Assembly: GCF_001522545.3 (NCBI RefSeq)
Contig: NC_031768.1
Location: 87,356,431-87,420,430, forward strand
DNA from: Parus major
Lineage: Eukaryota > Chordata > Aves > Passeriformes > Paridae
Direction of reading: 5' to 3'
DNA: 64,000 nucleotides
Below, in pieces: positions 22,864 through 35,406 of the stretch. A program made the position numbers and the translations under genes. The notes beneath the pieces are model-generated. The model was not told the origin of the DNA. It did not search any database and saw only the letters and a list, made by a program, of their open reading frames with translations. Every line of letters begins with the position of its first letter. Within the stretch, counting starts at the first letter, position 1.

Positions 22864-23310
22864 AGAATCACAGAATGGTTTGGATTGGAGACCTTAAAGA
22901 TCATCTAGTTTCACCCCCCTGCCATAGGCAGGGACACCTTCCACTAGACCAGCTTCCTAAGAGCTCCATTGAACCTGGTCTTGAACACTGCCAGGGGTGG
23001 GGCACCCACAGCTTCTCTGGGCAACCTGTGCCAGTGCCTCACCATTGTCACAGTGAAGAATTTTATCCTAATATCCAGCATAAACCTGCTCTCTTTCAGT
23101 TTGAAGCCATCCCCCTTCTCCTCACTACATGCTCTTGTAAAGAGTCTCTCTCCGTCTTTCTTGTAGGCTCTCTTCAGGTACTGGAAGGCTGCAGTTAGAT
23201 CACCCCAAAACCTTCTCTTCTCCAGACTGAACAATCAAAATTCTTTTTAATTTTTTCAGCCTTCCTTTGTAGGAGTGGTGCCCCATCCCTCTGATCAATT
23301 TGGTACATCA
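22864..23310 (-). mobile_element. CR1 LINE, 3' fragment of about 450 bp
   Basis: This is a clear CR1 copy in minus orientation. It starts AGAATCACAGAATGGTTTGG (reverse complement of the CR1 3' end) and continues through the standard 3' region (CATCTAGTTT, CAGGGACACCTTCCACTAGA, CTCTGATCAATTTGGT). It is 5'-truncated. The minus-strand frame it opens is CR1, not a host gene. Confidence 0.95.
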
Positions 23311-23319
23311 GAGTAGTGA

Positions 23320-24680
23320 ACCAGCTGTGGGAAATCTGGGCATTGGGCACTGAAAGATAGCCAAAGAAGACTCAAGAAAGGATGAAACAAGGATGACTTG
23401 AAGCCTGGAAACACAGGTTAACATGAACTCAAGTTGAGTTCACTCCACTGGAGCACAGACTGGCGTTACCTAAACGGGAACGAAGCTTCTGACAGTAGAG
23501 GGCTCTTCAGCCCAGCCTAAAACCTACAGCGACCTCACGATGGAACTGGGAATGAATGCAGACCTTGTGTGAGAGCAGTAGAGCACACCTCTGTTTCCCA
23601 GCTCTCCCTACTCCAAACCCCATGGGGTGTGCCAGAGAGAATTTGGGGAATGGGCACAGGAATGGGGTGAGGGAGTTCTTGGCCACTTGAGAAACCAAGC
23701 AATGTGATCATACCAGCCCCTTTGGGCTTCAAAAATCTGTGAGTAGGGAGAGGGAAACAGACTGGCACAGGGCTAGACTGAAGGGAAAGGTGGGAAGGGC
23801 AAGAAGAGACCTTGTGGCTGAACAAGGGCTTCAAAGAAGGTGGGACCACAAAGAGCTGCAGGAAACATTGTGCTCTCTGGGCACAATGGTTTGTTTGGGG
23901 AACAAACAGGCACTGCCATGGGGCTGGAATGTAAAATCCTACAGGCACTGACTCCAGTGCTGGAGAACAAAAGGATTTAAAATAAATCTCAATACAGTGT
24001 ATAACTTAAAATTGTTTGATTTGCAACATTTTTTTTTACTTTTCATAACACTCTAAGAAATGGACTTGATTTTATTTTTCAGCCCTGTCTCAAATGTAAC
24101 TGAGATTTTTTTCCCTCCTGGGAATTTTCCTTTTTAAAGACAACCCTTCTAAAACTGTTCCCATGGGGAAACTTCACTTGGCTTATTATTACTTCCACTA
24201 TCTCCTCACATCTGGATGGCTTTTTAAATCCTGAGGGCACTTAATACAAACTTAGCGTGGGAGAAAAGGTAATAAAAGGAAGGAAAATAGAACAGACACT
24301 ACCTATATCCAACTGCTGGTGATGTAATGTCCAGAGGTAAGCTGGAAGGTTTGACACTAGCCTCACAATTTCCATCCCTTACTAATGACAGAAAAGGAGA
24401 ACAAAGATTGCAAAAGAATAAATGCTTGATTAAATAAATAAAACCCAGCAGCATTGCCAAATTGGATGAGGTTATCACATAGGAGGATGTAGGTGGCCTT
24501 GAAGATGTCAGTAACAGCAAAAGGGCTAAAGTTTATAGCACAAAGTGAAAGGGAAGAGGAGCATAGGACCTAAAATCAAGATTTTAGCTATAGACTGGAG
24601 TTTCTATAACCATCAGAGAAGAAGAAGAAATACTCTGGATCACCAGAGAAGTCATGCAATCCAGGAGGCATTTCTGGTAG
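23320..24680. other. Intergenic, nothing recognised
   Basis: No gene or repeat could be supported between the two CR1 pieces. Confidence 0.5.
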
Positions 24681-24689
24681 CTGTAGGTG

Positions 24690-24880
24690 TGTGTTACTGT
24701 GCCTGTGAGAGATGCTGATCAGACTTCACCTGTGGAAGAGAATTGTGCTCATTTCTAGCCAAGAAAGCTTAATTTGAAGTGCACTTTTGCACTCTATTTG
24801 AAGAGCAAGTAAGAGAGTACAGAGAGCTCAGGGTGCACGAAGGGGCTGATTTGGTTAGTTAAGCAAAGTGAAGTCTGTAC
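24690..24880 (+). mobile_element. Old CR1 fragment (tentative)
   Basis: 'CAGACTTCACCTGTGGAAGA' with 'TTGTGCTCATTTCTAGCCAA' resembles the CR1 phrase around 'GACCTCACCTGGAGTACTG'. Divergence is strong and the limits are approximate. Confidence 0.5.
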
Positions 24881-24899
24881 TCTAGGGAAATAAACACCA

Positions 24900-27800
24900 G
24901 GGAGGAAGTACGGCTTCAGCTAGAGCCACGCTGGCACAGACACAAGAGAATGTAAACTAGCTGTGAATTCATTTAAGCTGGAAATTAAAAAAAACTTCAA
25001 CCACTACAGCAGTTGGGTTCTGGGGCATCCTGCCAAGGGGACTTGTGGGGACAATAAAATTAACCAGTTTGGGGTTGGCACCTGAGAAGATTTTGCAAGG
25101 GATTGAGACCATAGTGGTAAGAGATCACAGTCACCAGGAGCCTCCTTGCTTTTTCTCCCACCAAAGAGATCATCCATCTTCCCATATCCTGAAACTGGTG
25201 CTAAATACTTGAGAGGCAGATACAGGCAAAGCATTCCCAGAAACATTTTCTCCTGATCTGAAGGGGCTGGAGCTTTACTTGTCCTCAGAACAGGAGAGTG
25301 CAGGGTAGTTTTTAACATGTGCACAACTGCTACAGGAATTCTGAGCATTCCTGTTACTGTAAAGGGGTCACAGCTCTCAAATCCAGCTGACATTTTGCTG
25401 CCTATTGAATTCATCACAACAGGAATATAATTGCACACTGCACAAAGAATTTTTGCAAATGAACTCCTTTCCTTGGCAGCGGAAGAGCCTGCCACCAGCA
25501 GAGGAGGCAGACAATAGTCCAGCCCTAGTTCCATACTGGACCAAGAGGGACGTTCCTGGAAAACTGCAAAAGATGAAAGAAAAACACCCAAAAAGATGGG
25601 CTGCCTGTGGAACCAGTAGCAAAAACAGCTGGTTTTTATATGAGTATTTCAGCTAAGCAGTGACTAGTACTAGGAAAAAGGATGAGGAAAGAAGAGCCCT
25701 GCAGGGGGGAACACAGACAGACTCCCATGGAGAGGATGGCAAAAAGGGAAAGGGGTCATAGAAGGAAAATGAGCTATTCCAGGGCATACAAAGGAGACAA
25801 GAAGGATGTCAGAGATCTGAGAAATGCATTTGCAGCAGCTGACATGAACTGTGACATTCTTCTGACTACTCTACCTAGCTCTGCATCAGAATCCTGCAGA
25901 GCCAGGGCCTCATCCCAGGAAGGATGGTCCAGCCGTGGCAAGCAGCAGGCACAGCCCTCAGTGGCTGCTGTCAGGGGCTCTTTGTACAAAGCCCTGTGTC
26001 CCCCAGGGGCAGCAGAGGGGGACACACATCATCCATGCCATCTCTCCCAACAGACCAGACTGTGGGCACCCAACTGGCACAAAGGGCCTCCAGAGGAGCA
26101 CTGAGCCACTGGTGGAGCAGAGGCAAGGCCTCCCTGCATGGAGCTTTGGGGGACCACACAGCAGCATGATCACCCTGCAGACCAGCAGATGCAATCTGGC
26201 TGGCATCACCTCGGCCTCTGCAGCACCGCTCCTCAGCTGGCACCAGGAGCTTGCAGGAGGATGGAGGTGGTGGGCACAAGTCCTGCTGCTGGGCAGGGGC
26301 AGGGCTGCTCCCCCCAGACAGGCCTGAGGAAACCTGCTGTCCAGAGATTGTCGGTGGTGCAAAGGAGACTCGGTAATGTGCAACAGCACTTGGGTACACA
26401 CCAGCCCAGCCATTCATCAGGAAGCAAACCACCCTGCCAAAGGCCTCCTTTGGAGAACAGAGGCAAGGGAAGCCTCAGCAACCCCAGTAAATAAAATATT
26501 GACTCCTTTTGAGCACACAAAGACCATCTCTGACTCCAGAGGTACCTAGGCACAGAGCAGTGGAGGATGAGGAGAACCTTAGAGAAGTCCTGCAGGGCAT
26601 CTGCCCGCCTGTGACACTTCTCCCCACTCTCCAGGTACAGATGGGCACTATGGCAGAGGCCAAGCTGCTGGCAGCAGCTGCCCAGCACCTTCACAACCCT
26701 CAAGAAGCAGAGCAGCAAGCTCCCAGAAGAAATTGTCCCCCAAGAATGCAATAATTACCATCATTAACCCCAACCCCTGGTTACCTCTTGGCATGGAGCA
26801 GCTGGAAGTGGCTGGCAAAAGTTGGACATCAGTGATAGAGCAATTCTTGAATTGCTCTATTCTTGTTCTACCTCCTCCCCTTTCTGAGCCAATATGAAAG
26901 CCCCATGTGGGGTTGCAATGAATCACTGCACAAGAGCTGTCAGACTTTCTGTGCTGGGGATGGCAGATCTCCTGCTCCTCATTTTGGGATGGACATTTCT
27001 CTGTACCCTCTTTTCTACAGCCCCCTAAACCTGACTCCTTTGCAGGGCTTAATGTGTCCAGGTATTTCTGTTCTCTTCTACTCAGGGTCTGTTTTCTAAG
27101 TTTTTTTCTTCAGAAAAAAATGGGTTTCTCAACATAAAGACATTTAAAAATGAAAACTTATAATAATGCTCAGTACTTAGCTCACTCTTGCCATCTTCAA
27201 AGTGATTTATAAATGTTAACTAATTAATTAATTTTCACATCTTTTCCAACTGAAATTCAGAGTCACGGCTGAAGTGAGCCGTGAAAAATAAACGTGTGGT
27301 TTTCAGGTGAAGGGCAAAGGCAAACCTATGCTCCTGCCCTCTGTTTGCCATCTAGCAAGGCAATTTGCAGCAATACTTTCATTCTGCACTGCAACCCTCT
27401 CATTTATTTTTCAGTCCTACCAAAGGTCTGAAGTAATTTTATGTGCTACCTCCAGCTTTCCTTTTCTTAATGGAGGTCTTAAAAGGTGCTCCCTTTGAAA
27501 AGTAAACAAAATGGAAGACTTTCAGAGCTCTGTTTAATTCCAAAACTCTCCTAAAATCCGTAACACAGCCAGCCTTGAGAGGCAGGCAAATGGGAAGGGG
27601 GAGCAAAGCCTATTTATGGCTTTTCTTGGCAAACGTTGCTACCAGAGGGATGAACTGACCCCGGGAGAAGGGGGTGAGCCGGATGTCACGTAAAAAAGTT
27701 ACGGCAGGAGGACAGCCCAACCCGGGCCAGCTGTGACTGAGCCGTAAGGATACAAGTCTGGGAACTCAGCACAGCCTGGGGCTGGAGTGGCAAGCCCCCC

Positions 27801-30049
27801 CCATCCCCACACACTGGCTGCTGGCATCTGGGTGGGGCGTTTGTGCTCCCAAGGCTGATGGCAGTGTGTGGCACAAAGCTCAGGCAGTGCTCTGCCCGGC
27901 CTCTGCTGCACAGGGCTATCACACACCAGCTATCATACACAGCCAGCCTGGAACTCAGTGCTGGCTTCCAACTCCACTCCTGGGATCTGCAGCCTGTTTA
28001 AACTGTGGATTCAGGGCATTGAAACAGACCCTTTGCATCTAATAGACACAGTCTGGTTAAAGATAGCAAAGCCCAACAGACCAGGAAGGAGCTGATTCAC
28101 TTGGGGCAAAGAATTGTTACAGCTGCTCTTCCTAAGCAGCAGCAGGTTCTTGTGGGACACAAATATCCTGCTCCATTACTGCTAACTTCAGCTCTCCCTG
28201 GAGGTGACACTGCTCCAGCCCAGCTCCTGCTGGACGTCAGCCAGTGGCTGTTGGGACACGTGCTTTGTCCGGCTGTTCTGCTCCATCCCAAGCCCATTCT
28301 CCTCAGTCTTTCTCATCACACCCCAATGGCTTTGCAAGCAGCAAATCTTTCAAAGGGTGTGAGGTGCCAGACATCTGGCAGGTGCTTGACAGGCATCTCC
28401 TCTCCTGTTGGCACCTGGGTCCCAGACTAGCCCTTCCCGGGGAGCTGAAGATCTGATACACACGGATGTAACTGTTTCTTGCAGACAATCACAAAGGCAG
28501 CAAGTGCAGTGCCTCTCCTCCCTGACAGAGACAGATGAAGTTGATGTGACACAGGAGGAGGAAGGCTCAGGTCATTTAAACAAAAGCTGGAAGCTTTGTC
28601 ACAATCCCTCCCAACAACTTATGAAGAGCAGGATTCATCAGGTAGGCTCCCTATGGCTGCAAATTCGTCAGGTCTGTCTAGGTGGGTGTACACAATCCTG
28701 GCCCAGCTATCCCCACACATGCAGCCAGATTTGTGTCTCCCACCTGGAAGACTTCCTACCAAAACTCTCCTACCTGGCACTTCTGTGCCAGGCAAGCACA
28801 GCCAAGGTGCTCGATGCCAGGTGCAGCAGAAGGGGGGAAGGTGTGGGGCTGCCTGAGCTCTTGGGAGACGGCAGCTGGCGAGAGCCGTCACCCCAGGACA
28901 GCTGGCATATGCCTGGCCCCAGCAGAGCCAGCTGGTGTACCCAGCCCTGTGACCACACACAGAGGAACAAAGCAAGCTGCTTGCAAGTTTTAGGAGTTTG
29001 TGGGTTCAGGTGACAGGGCTTTGCCACAGACAGTATTACAGCAGTGTGGAATTAGCAAAGCCACAATATGGCATTAAATGTGCATTTTGTGCGGCCTGAG
29101 ATCTGAGATGGCACCTTGCTACCATCAAAACAGGTTCAGACTCACCCACCTCCCCACCCCCTTCACAAGACTTGCTCACACCTACATTGCCTCAGCTCCA
29201 ACTCTCACCTGTCTGCACAGGGAGCTGACCCCGGAGAAAACCCACCCCCAGCCAGTGAACCCAACAAGGCCCCATAGAGTCAAAGCTCCCAGCTTTCCTT
29301 CACTGGGTAATTTTTTCCATGGTTTGCTCACACACAGAAACACAGGTTCAGGGAATCAAATTTTAGTCTTGGCATAAGGCACAGAACCAAGCGGGGGTGG
29401 GAGTCACGGTGTCAATTTACATTTACATCAGCTACACGTCGTGGAGAGGCAGTGTGACACTGACATCCGTCTGACTCGGCTCCAAGCCAGCCTCGAGGAG
29501 CCATCCTTTGAAGAATCCGAGTTACTTTTTTTCCTGGGCATCTCACAGGAATCACTTTCAGTGATTTGGATTTTTTTTTTCCCAACCAGACACCACCAGC
29601 ACCCGAGAACAGCTTGTGCAGCATCTATCTGTGAGAACTCACACATGTGGGCACTGACTCTTACCTTCACCTGTCAGGCAAGTCCCCACATCACTTTCCA
29701 TTCTGTCCAGGATCACGGGACACACTGTATTGACGCAAATAAGGACTTTTTCCACACTCTCTGCACCTTCCTGTGAGACTACCTGAAAATCACCTTTTGA
29801 AGGGTCTAGGGGCAAATCAACCACACAAACAATTTAGATAAGATTTATGATTAATTTCCATTTTACATACTATCATCCCAATAGAGATACTGTGGCACTA
29901 CCTCTGAAAAGGGAACCTAGTATTTTGAGGATATTCCACCCTAAAATGGGACAGGAGCTCTTAATATTACAGCTTATTTTGGAACCTCCAGAATCAGCAT
30001 ACAAGGCAAAGAGACACCATTCACAGGAGCACAGGTTTGTATAGATATG
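24900..30049. other. Intergenic between convergent MLF2 and COPS7A
   Basis: No gene is recognised. A 195-codon minus-strand frame at 25004-25591 and GC-richer stretches at 25.9-26.7 and 27.7-29.0 kb open several frames on both strands, but none matches a known protein or keeps splice phase. An AT-rich patch with TTAACTAATTAATTAATT lies at 27216-27235. No CpG island is present, so no promoter is suggested. Confidence 0.45.
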
Positions 30050-30065
30050 TCCATAGATCTATATT

Positions 30066-30071
30066 TTTATT
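30066..30071 (-). terminator. COPS7A: COPS7A poly(A) signal AATAAA (candidate)
   Basis: The hexamer lies on the minus strand about 550 bases past the stop, in an extremely AT-rich stretch. Because AT-rich sequence makes such words by chance, confidence is moderate. Confidence 0.45.
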
Positions 30072-30315
30072 GTTTTATATATATTTATAATATATTTATA
30101 TATTTTTTAAAAGAACCCCTTCAAAAACTACCCTCCCACCTAGCAAAACAAAGATTAAACAATCAAAGACGGTGTCCTGGAGCAAAGTATCCCAGGGGTC
30201 TCATAGAGCCAAAACGACTGCTGAGCACCAGCACCCTCTTTCCAAGATTCTGTGATGCCCTGGGGGTGCCAAGGTGACTGTCACACCTTTATGGCTCCTA
30301 AAATTGACCTGTCAA

Positions 30316-30352
30316 AAGACAGGGAGAGAGGGAGAGAGAGAGAGAAAGACGT
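30316..30352 (+). repeat. (GA)n purine tract
   Basis: A simple GAGA-type repeat lies within the presumed COPS7A 3' UTR (read as TC on the transcript strand). Confidence 0.8.
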
Positions 30353-30621
30353 GGCCGTGGCAACGGGGGCTTGAGCGGCTGGGGAAACAGCAATGCGTAC
30401 AACCTGAAGCTCAGAGTGTGAAATGCTGTGATGAAAAGGAGGGAGACACTGCCTGAAACGTCGATAAAGAAGAAAGGAAAAGAGAACAAACATGCAGGAG
30501 AGTTAGTTGGAAAGATGGATCTCAGAGAAGAGCTCAGAAGCATCACACTTGGGACCCCTGCTACCCCCTCCATCCCCCAAATCTCTTCCTCTCACCCTCC
30601 CAGTTGTGAAGGGAGATCCAA

Positions 30622-33039
30622 CTAGTTTGATTTAGACCAAATCTTCGCGCTGCCCCGGAGCCTGTGGGCACAGGGAAAAAAAAAGAAAAATAAAAGTTCC
30701 AAGTGGACACTTGGGTTCATATCTCACTCCCTTCCTAAGTGCACAGGGAAAAGTGCATGGACACTCCCACACTGCTCACCCTTTGGCTTTGGAGGTTTTC
30801 TTGCTCGCCTGGCGCTGGTTGGTGCCAGGGGCTGGCTCCCTGAGCTCCGTGAGGTGCTGCTCTGGGTCTTGGGATGTGGCTGCTGCAGCGGCTGCTGTTG
30901 TCACTTTAATAGTCTTCTTCAGGTTTGCCACCTGCAACAGCAACAAAGTAAGAACTAAAAGCTGGGATTTTTTTTGGCTACGGGTTTTTTTAGTTTCTCT
31001 CTTGGTTTTTTAAAAATTTGTTTCTAAAGGAAGCCCTGGACCTAAGAGCTGCAAGCTCACATCAAGGAAAAGAGCCAACATCTGTCCAGGCCCCTGTACT
31101 GCAGAGGAGTATTAAGCTGATTTAGGACTCTTCAGGCACGAGTCCCTGGGGGGTCTGGCCTAGGGAAAAGGCAATGCCTCACTTCAGCAAAGACTGTAAC
31201 AACCACAGGGTACTGGTTCTAATTGTTTCAAGGCAAGGAGCCCTGGCTGCTCCCTGCTGCACCCACTCACCTCACTCTCGATCTGCTGCTTCAGGGCCAG
31301 CTGTTGCTCTTTGTGCTGGTTGGCCCTGCTGACCTGCTCCTCGATGCCCGACAGGACAACCTCGCAGCCCTGGCACCTGGAGAGGAGACCAACAACTGAA
31401 CAGGCCAGGGAATTGGCACAGCATAGAGAGAAATGTGAAAGACAGCAAATTTTAACTCCAGAGGCCAAAAACACTGTGAGGTGACAGCTGTGCCAGGCAG
31501 GGAAGATACAGGGACAGGAGTCTGATATAAAAATGCAGGGAATTATGTTATTATGTGGGAGGGGGACAAGTAACAAAGCCATGCTGGGTTAAGAACTACA
31601 GACAAACCCTCAGGAAGCCTCCTGCCAGCAGCCAGTGCTGTGCAAAGGCTTCTGTGTTCCCATCACCCTTCCAGCCACAAACAGGGGAATTTGGAAAATG
31701 ATTTTTGGAAAATTACTTTCCAATGGAGTATGGGACAGGGGATTGAGTAGGTCACCTCCCAACCACCACCCACCCTTAGTGACACACAAAGGATCCAGGG
31801 AAGCCACCAGCCACTCCTGCAACCTTTTTTGGGTGTTAGTTCTGGGGGCTTCCTCCTCACCACTCCTGCAATGTGCGGGTGATGGTGCTAAGCTCCTCCC
31901 TCCGGATGTCCCTCCCAATGCTGTAATCCACCTCCAGGCGCTGGTTCCGTTGATCCAAGCTCCCTCGAAGCACATCTGCATACACAGCCTCAATCACCAG
32001 GTCCTCCAGCTGCCGGACATTCTTCAGCTGTAACTGCTCCAGCAGCACTGAGTAGGGGATGCACTGTGGAAACATGATGGTAACTAGCACGAGATAATCC
32101 CAGTGGGAAGAGAACCCGGGGAAAAACAGGGCCCCTACCTTGATCTTGGCAGCCAGAGTGACGACTGACAGGTGCCTCAGTTTGTTCTTCTGGGCCTCTG
32201 TCAAGGGGGGGAGGTTTGCTGCTTCAGCTGTTGTCAGGGGAGAGAGAATGGGATATTAGAATTTATGCCTCATTTCCCAGTTCCACACAGAAGCATCTGT
32301 ACCACACCCGTCTCTTAAAACGTCTGCACACCAATCCCCCAAGTGGTGCTTCGTCTTGCCAAGCCAACCCCATCAATTCTCAGCTCAAAAGACCTTTTCT
32401 GAGCAGCCTTTCTTCCCGCCACCCTCAACTCAGCCTTTATAGCTGTCCCATGTGTTATTTATGCTGGTCTGCACATCCCAATGCATATTTAAGTCTTTCC
32501 CCTCAAAACCGTCTTCGGCAGGAGACAAACGGCAGCCTTAATTACAGCCAGGTACCCCGCTAGTCTGGGGCCCACAGCACAGCCAGGCGTGTGTGGGGCC
32601 GGGGGCTCAGCCCTGGCTGCACGTGGGGGCTGTCGGAGGGGGGAGGCCCTCTGCGCCCCGCGTCTCGGCCCCGCGGGATCCCCACACCGGGCCGGGGGGC
32701 TCGGGACCCCGCCCCGCCTCACCCAGGTAGTCCGCGTAGGTGCCGTAGGCGAAGATGGTGAGGAGGCGGAACACGGGGGAGAACTCGCTGTCGGCCAGCT
32801 GCGGGGACACAGGGTCAGGCGGCGCCGCCGGGCCGCGGGCAGGGCCCGGCGGGGCCGCGGGGCCGGGCGGGTCTCACCTCGCGGACGGCGGGCATGTCCA
32901 GCAGCTCCCCGAACACGTAGATGCCCGGGGCCTCCAGCACCTGGTGGATCAGGCTGGCGAGCGCGGCGCCGCGGGCCGCCTTGGCCAGCAGCAGGAACTG
33001 CTCCTGGCTCTGGCCCGTCACCTTCCCCTCGGCCGCCAT
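30622..33039 (-). CDS. COPS7A: COP9 signalosome subunit 7a, seven coding exons
   Basis: Coding exons (minus strand) are 33039-32878, 32798-32723, 32227-32139, 32063-31861, 31376-31271, 30931-30780 and 30661-30622. They total 828 nt for 275 residues, the same length as human COPS7A as I recall it. All introns are GT-AG with matching phases. The start [20 protein letters not shown] has an ideal Kozak context (GCCGCCATGG). Residues up to about 160 form the PCI fold, with helices such as [16 protein letters not shown] and [22 protein letters not shown]-terminal helical stretch follows ([20 protein letters not shown]) and the tail is [12 protein letters not shown]. The subunit is part of the COP9 signalosome, which removes NEDD8 from cullins and so controls cullin-RING ubiquitin ligases. 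COPS7B is excluded by sequence and synteny. If the last intron is retained, translation stops at once after the shared KAKG, giving a form 12 residues shorter. Confidence 0.97.
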
Positions 33040-33340
33040 GGCGGGGCCCGGCCCGGCCCGGCCGCTCGCTCGCCCCCCGCAGCCCCGGCCCTGCCGCTCC
33101 CGGCCGGCCCCGCGCACCGCCCGACACCGCCGGCGCACAGCCGCCGCTTCCGCGTGTGACGCGCACACGCCGCCCATTGGCGGAGCCGGCGGCTCGTCCC
33201 GCCCCCACCGCTTCCCCATTGGTCGGGCCGGGCGGCGCGCGGCGGCGCAGTCCCGCCGCCGGGGCGCCCCCCGATGGCGGGGCTGAGCGCTGCGGGGCCG
33301 CGTCCGAGCCGCGGCCGTCCCCTCCATCCGCCGCATCCTC
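32590..33340. promoter_or_regulatory. COPS7A: CpG island promoter of COPS7A
   Basis: This is very CpG-rich sequence covering coding exons 1-2 and about 300 bases upstream of the start codon. It carries two CCAAT boxes on the minus strand and an ETS-like GGAAG (minus strand, near 33146). No TATA box is seen. It is a housekeeping-type promoter. Confidence 0.85.
33176..33222 (-). promoter_or_regulatory. COPS7A: Two CCAAT boxes, 42 bp apart
   Basis: CCAAT occurs on the minus strand at 33180-33176 and 33222-33218, both inside CCAATGGG contexts. They lie 137-183 bases upstream of the COPS7A ATG. The spacing and strand fit NF-Y-driven CpG-island promoters. Confidence 0.65.
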
Positions 33341-33410
33341 CGGCCATCCCAGGCCATTCCCGGCCATCCTAGGCCATTCCCGGCCATTCCCGGCCATTCC
33401 CGGCCACCCT
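33341..33410 (+). repeat. Decamer minisatellite, 7 copies
   Basis: Seven consecutive 10-base units follow the pattern CGGCCATTCC, with single-base variants in several (AGGCCATTCC, CGGCCATCCT, CGGCCACCCT). The array sits at the outer edge of the COPS7A CpG island. On the minus strand each full unit reads GGAATGGCCG. Confidence 0.95.
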
Positions 33411-33783
33411 TGTCACCCTGCCGCGGCGGCGCTCATGTGCCCGGGCCAGCCCAGGCTCCGGTGTGCCTGGAGCGCAGCCTCCGCCCAGGCAGACAGCGGC
33501 CACCGGCCGGTCACCGGTCACTGGACACAGGCCCAGGCTTGGCCCTGCTGGTCACCGGCACCAGCCAGCTCTTAACTCCGTTCTGCACTTTTTTCATGCC
33601 CTGCCCTGCTCACCAGCAGTGTGCTCACTGTTCTCTTATTTTTCATGACCCGTCCTCTGTCAAAACTCCCCAAAGCTGCTCAGCCATCGTGAGATGTGTC
33701 CCAACACGGCAGTCGATGCCAGGTGAATATCCACGTATTTATGGGTCTTGCCAGTCTGGTGAATATCTACTCTTCATCCGTAC

Positions 33784-33927
33784 GCCTGGAAATGTTCAAG
33801 GCCAGGATTGATGGAGCTCTGAGCAACGTGGTCTAATAGCACATATCACTGCCTCCAGCAGGGGTGTTGGAATAAGATGATTTTTAAGGTCCCTTCCAAC
33901 CCAAACTGTTCTGTGATTCAATGATTA
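33784..33927 (+). mobile_element. CR1 LINE 3' end
   Basis: This is a plus-oriented CR1 3' terminus: GAAATGTTCAAGGCCAGGAT, then GGTCCCTTCCAACCCAAACT, finishing with the typical TTCTGTGATTCAATGATT tail. Only the last 140 bases or so are kept. Confidence 0.93.
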
Positions 33928-33929
33928 AT

Positions 33930-35400
33930 GTTGAAATAGCTGGTGAGAAAACAGATGCACTACTATATGGCGTGGTGTTTCTCACATCTCAATGATCTAT
34001 TCTATAATCGCCACACCAGAATTAAAAGAGGTGCATGGAATACCTTGTGTGTGCCCACACATCGCTCTGATTTTTGCTTTCACACCATTAAGATCTCACT
34101 ATTTTGGGCAGTGTTTTGGGGATATGTAAATGTAAAAAATCTTATGTTGCAAAGCACCGTACTTATGTATTTAAGCTGTGCATTTCTTAAATCCCTGCAT
34201 GCCTCTCTTCCTCTACTGCATTAATTTTTACAAAAAAATGACTTTACTATCTGCTGAATCATTAACCATCGCACTTGTCAAGAAATGCATCCCTGATGCA
34301 GGCAGGGTATGGCCATAAAAAGATAGTTTAAACGCTCCACAAGGATAGAAATGTTTATAGTGCACCTTAAGTATCTCTTCGTGGGTGTATGAGTTACAGC
34401 AATGCGGTCATTGCTGAGGGCACGGTTCCCTGTGCCAGGTGAGAGAGAATAAAAAGTGGGGGTCATTTGGGGGAAAAAAAACCCCAAACCTTCAGAGCTT
34501 TTCTCATCTTGTATAAATCACCTGATAGGCAGAGGTGAGTTGTGAGGAGGAGAGCAATCAGTGTGCATTTCAATAAGCAATATTAAGCTGTTTGGCCAAG
34601 AGTTTCCAATTTCCTTATGGCTGTCTCCTTCAGAAATCCACAATGATTTTCCATGGCAGAAAAAGAGGCAACAATTTGATGGGAGCCTAATACAGTCTAT
34701 GCAGGTAGCATGGTTTTAGTATGTTAAAATCATAGAGCTATCAGAGCAAGTTTGCACATGATTGCCAGCAAGAAATTTGGTCTTCAGCTGGATCACTTTA
34801 GCACATATTAAAGGCAGCTGACTTGTGCTTTGCCAGTTTTCTGCAAGCATAACATCTTGAAATTAGTGTGACATCTTGAAATCTTCATCTGGGTAAAGTC
34901 TATGTTTGTTAAGGTTTTACTTGCCAGTATCAACAACTCTCTTTTCTTGCTTTGACTCTAGTTTTTGTCACACAGCTGCTGTGGCTGAGTCACAGAGAAG
35001 GCTCCTTTGGGGTACAGTTCTGCTCCAAACACAATTTCACAGCTAGAAAATACAACCCGTGGCTGCCTTGGGGAGTTGGATCGTTGTCTCCCAAGCTTAT
35101 TTGTACAGCTGTATGGATTGTCACTACTCCTTCTCAGGGTCATCCTCTTCAGTCCCTGAGGCTCCTTTAGTGTTTGGTCTCCTCACCGAGGCTACTGACA
35201 GAAGGATGGAACCGTGTGGACAGTGATGGTCAATGGGAAAAAATGAACTTCTAATGTTAATGATCGTGCCATAAAGATTAGGTGGACATCACTTAAAACT
35301 AGTTCCAAGCATAAGGAGCAAAACAGCTCTGAGTGCTGGGCCAGAGAAGCAAACGTGTGCCCTGAGAGGGGAAGGCACCCAAACCCTCAGTCCTACTCTT
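33930..35400. other. Intergenic, nothing recognised
   Basis: No gene or transposon is supported here. The sequence is AT-rich. Confidence 0.5.
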
Positions 35401-35406
35401 GTAGGG

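Larger units (their letters stand above)
30050..30621 (-). other. COPS7A: COPS7A 3' untranslated region
   Basis: This runs from the COPS7A stop to shortly past an AATAAA on the minus strand at 30071-30066. It includes a purine-rich (GA)n tract near 30316-30352 and a very AT-rich end. The end point is inferred. Confidence 0.5.

Noticed and set aside
22944..23234. 96-codon minus frame with RFWGDLTAAFQYLKRAYKKD
   Set aside because: This is the readable remnant of a CR1 3' region, common across bird genomes; it is not a host gene.
28408..29013. 201-codon plus frame between MLF2 and COPS7A
   Set aside because: No recognisable domain, no promoter or CpG island, and no coherent splice sites; the sequence is GC-moderate and open by chance.
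32489..33397. 302-codon minus frame over the COPS7A promoter
   Set aside because: It is in a different register from COPS7A, driven by CpG content and by the decamer repeat (MAGNG... iterations).
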